DNA of 8,017 bases from contig JAUXDG010000117.1 in NCBI GenBank assembly GCA_030618475.1, positions 1 to 8,017 on the forward strand, written 5' to 3'. Each line of letters starts with the position of its first letter. Position 1 is the first letter of the stretch. The position numbers and the translations under genes are program-made. Shown here piece after piece: positions 6,527-8,017 of this stretch. The notes below the pieces were generated by a model. The model worked only from the letters and a program-made list of their open reading frames with translations, ran no database searches and was not told the origin of the DNA. Source of the DNA: Gammaproteobacteria bacterium. GTDB lineage: Bacteria > Pseudomonadota > Gammaproteobacteria > DSM-19610.

Positions 6527-7552
6527 TTATATGAGAAAATCCCGCTTTGCTAACAGCTCATCACGCGGGAAACGGGTGATCAGCAGGGTGCGCTTCAGAT
6601 TCTCACCGAGCGATACTTCAGTGAGATCCAGCTGATGCCCGTCCTCCGCCGAGGCTACACTCTCAAGCTTGATGTTCATCTTGCTCAGACGCATGGAAAC
6701 GCGGCCGACCCTTAAATGGGTTCCCGGATTACCGAGCACCTCTGAGATCCGATCAATATAATCTTCCAGTGTCGTCAGGCTGGCACGCGCCTGTTCGAGC
6801 GCCTCCCCGGTCTGATTCTGCTGCTTTCGCAATGCCTCGATATCGATGGCCTCATCACCTTTTCCTTCGAGCAGAGGCGTAAGGCTGGCACGCTTTACAT
6901 GCGCCAGCTTGAGCTGCATATCCAGCAGCTGCCTTTGCTGCTGCAGGGAGTTGCGAGATGACACCAGCTCCATGATGCGTTCGAGCGCATAGGTGACCAA
7001 TGCTTCAAAAGCTCTTTGTTCGAGCTCCTTACGCAATGCGGTTTGAGAAGACGCCGGCTTGACCACCCTGTGGTCGGCAAAGCTGACGCTGGTCTGCCGC
7101 ACATCACGCCGCATGACGTCGCCGTGCATTTCCATTCCCAGCACCGAGCGTTCCTTGCGCAACATGCTCAACAGCGCATAACAGCTGTCCTGACCCGCAT
7201 GCCGGTCGAAATAATCCTGGACCTCGTTGCTGCGACTGTAAACGCGCTGCAGATCTCCAACGCCGGAGAAAAACGCCCGGACCGTCGGGTCAGCGCTCCA
7301 GGCCTTGCCGTTCACCTCGACCGCCGCCGGCAGTTGCGCAACCAGCTGAGTACTATAGGCCAGGCAGCGTTCCACAGCTGGCTTGAGCTTTTTTCGGTAG
7401 CCGCTTACCGCCCTTAATTTCGGATTGATTGCATCCACTACGTGTTCGATGGCAACCCGCACTTCATTATCCCTGGCACGGGCGTCTGCCTTTGCCGCTT
7501 TACGCCGCGCGAGACTCTGCCTGACATGGGAAAAAAACGTTTGAAAAATCAT
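6527..7552 (-). CDS. Hypothetical mostly alpha-helical protein with predicted coiled-coil region
   Basis: 341 residues from ATG 7552; not recognised. There is no signal peptide or membrane segment, so it is probably cytosolic. The first ~40 residues are basic (RQSLARRKAAKADARARD). Residues 30-140 are helix-rich and include GVGDLQRVYSRSNEVQDYF (97-115). A long charged heptad-like stretch from about 172 to 270 (KELEQRAFEALVTYALERIM, LRKQQNQTGEALEQARASL) suggests a coiled coil. The C-terminus (about 279-341) looks more beta-rich. The frame stays open upstream to an ATG at 7627, but that start would overlap the acetate kinase end by 22 bases and has no clear ribosome site. ATG 7552 has GAGGGA directly against it and GAGGA about ten bases upstream, neither ideally spaced, so the start is moderately uncertain. 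It follows the acetate kinase gene by 53 bases and may be co-transcribed with it. Confidence 0.72.
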   Translation of the reverse strand: MIFQTFFSHVRQSLARRKAAKADARARDNEVRVAIEHVVDAINPKLRAVSGYRKKLKPAVERCLAYSTQLVAQLPAAVEVNGKAWSADPTVRAFFSGVGDLQRVYSRSNEVQDYFDRHAGQDSCYALLSMLRKERSVLGMEMHGDVMRRDVRQTSVSFADHRVVKPASSQTALRKELEQRAFEALVTYALERIMELVSSRNSLQQQRQLLDMQLKLAHVKRASLTPLLEGKGDEAIDIEALRKQQNQTGEALEQARASLTTLEDYIDRISEVLGNPGTHLRVGRVSMRLSKMNIKLESVASAEDGHQLDLTEVSLGENLKRTLLITRFPRDELLAKRDFLI

Positions 7553-7605
7553 TCCCTCGTTATCCTCGACGTCGGGCAAACATCGGTTCGCCAGCTTGAT
7601 CCAAG

Positions 7606-8017
7606 TCAACCGGCCGCATCTATGCATGAAACAGTTTGCATTGCAATCTCGAACTCCTCATCAGTAGGCACCACCAGGATACTCACCAGGCTCCCGTCAC
7701 GGTGTATGGCAAAGGTGTCACCACCCTGACCTGAATTTTTGTCGCTGTCGAGCTCAATGCCCAGTGCATCCAGACCGGCACAGACCTGGGCCCGCAGCCG
7801 GGCATCGTTCTCGCCAATTCCACCGGTAAATACCACGGCGTCCAGATGGCCAAGCACCGCATAATAGGCGCCAATGTATTTCTTTATCCGGTAGCCGTAC
7901 ATAGCCAAGGCAAGCCGGGCGCGATCATCACCCGCATCGGCCAGCCGGTGCACTTCGCGCATGTCATTGGTACCACAAATCCCTTTCAGTCCACTTTCCT
8001 TATTGAGCAGCGACTCC
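7606..8017 (-). CDS. ackA: Acetate kinase, C-terminal part (5' end beyond window)
   Basis: Acetate kinase transfers phosphate between acetyl phosphate and ADP, giving acetate and ATP, in the cytosol. It pairs with phosphotransacetylase or a phosphoketolase. The frame is open from the right edge (8017) to TGA at 7608-7606, giving about 136 of the usual ~400 residues. Family landmarks: LLNKESGLKGICGTNDMREV (acetate kinases commonly have LLN-K-SGL-G-----D-R), KKYIGAYYAVLGHLDAVVF, the nucleotide-binding FTGGIGEND, and the C-terminal VVPTDEEFEIA, which matches the usual IPTNEEL-IA. The C-terminus ends a few residues later as in the family. No internal stop or missing motif is seen in this portion. 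No pta or xfp partner is visible here; one could lie to the right of the window. Confidence 0.95.
   Translation of the reverse strand, partial: ESLLNKESGLKGICGTNDMREVHRLADAGDDRARLALAMYGYRIKKYIGAYYAVLGHLDAVVFTGGIGENDARLRAQVCAGLDALGIELDSDKNSGQGGDTFAIHRDGSLVSILVVPTDEEFEIAMQTVSCIDAAG

Noticed and set aside
7553..7627. N-terminal extension of the hypothetical protein to ATG 7627
   Set aside because: It would overlap the acetate kinase end by 22 bases, no Shine-Dalgarno precedes it, and the extra 25 residues look like read-through of intergenic sequence.

Overview
All protein genes that I can support lie on the minus strand. In transcription order, which is descending coordinates, they are: the 3' end of an acetate kinase gene; an unrecognised, mostly helical 341-residue protein; a small three-helix membrane protein; an internally deleted aldehyde dehydrogenase remnant; a lipoprotein membrane-fusion protein; an RND efflux permease; and the first two thirds of a phosphohexomutase gene that runs off the left edge. 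Moderately high GC, Shine-Dalgarno sites and the protein types suggest a Gram-negative proteobacterium, probably a gammaproteobacterium. This placement is inferred from the look of the proteins, not from a search.

Region 1-5157 is a compact operon. The adaptor (4042-5157) and permease (916-4038) would form the periplasmic and inner-membrane parts of a tripartite proton-driven efflux pump. No outer-membrane TolC-like gene is visible, so that part would come from elsewhere or from beyond the window. The phosphohexomutase start codon overlaps the permease stop codon (ATGA), so a sugar-phosphate enzyme appears to be translationally coupled to the pump. A TATAAT box about 50 bases upstream of the adaptor is the likely promoter.

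Region 5158-6063 is the unusual part. Two different palindromic intergenic elements flank a 191-codon aldehyde dehydrogenase remnant. The remnant keeps the N-terminal ~122 and C-terminal ~70 residues of the family but has lost, in frame, the central ~260 residues with the catalytic Cys and Glu. The element at 5899-6043 is a nested palindrome: a perfect 29-bp inverted repeat, with further copies of a TTTCAAGGGGTCA-type unit extending symmetrically on both sides. The element at 5220-5291 has perfect 12-bp terminal inverted repeats, and one end abuts the -10 box of the efflux promoter. Both look like REP/BIME-type or MITE-like repeats, which is an inference.

Region 6064-8017 holds the small membrane protein, the unrecognised helical protein and the acetate kinase C-terminus. 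No link between these genes and the efflux operon can be shown from the sequence. I found no tRNA, rRNA, CRISPR array or intact transposase gene. The most notable items are the nested palindrome, the deleted dehydrogenase between two repeats, and the pump-phosphohexomutase coupling. None of these amounts to a demonstrated new system.
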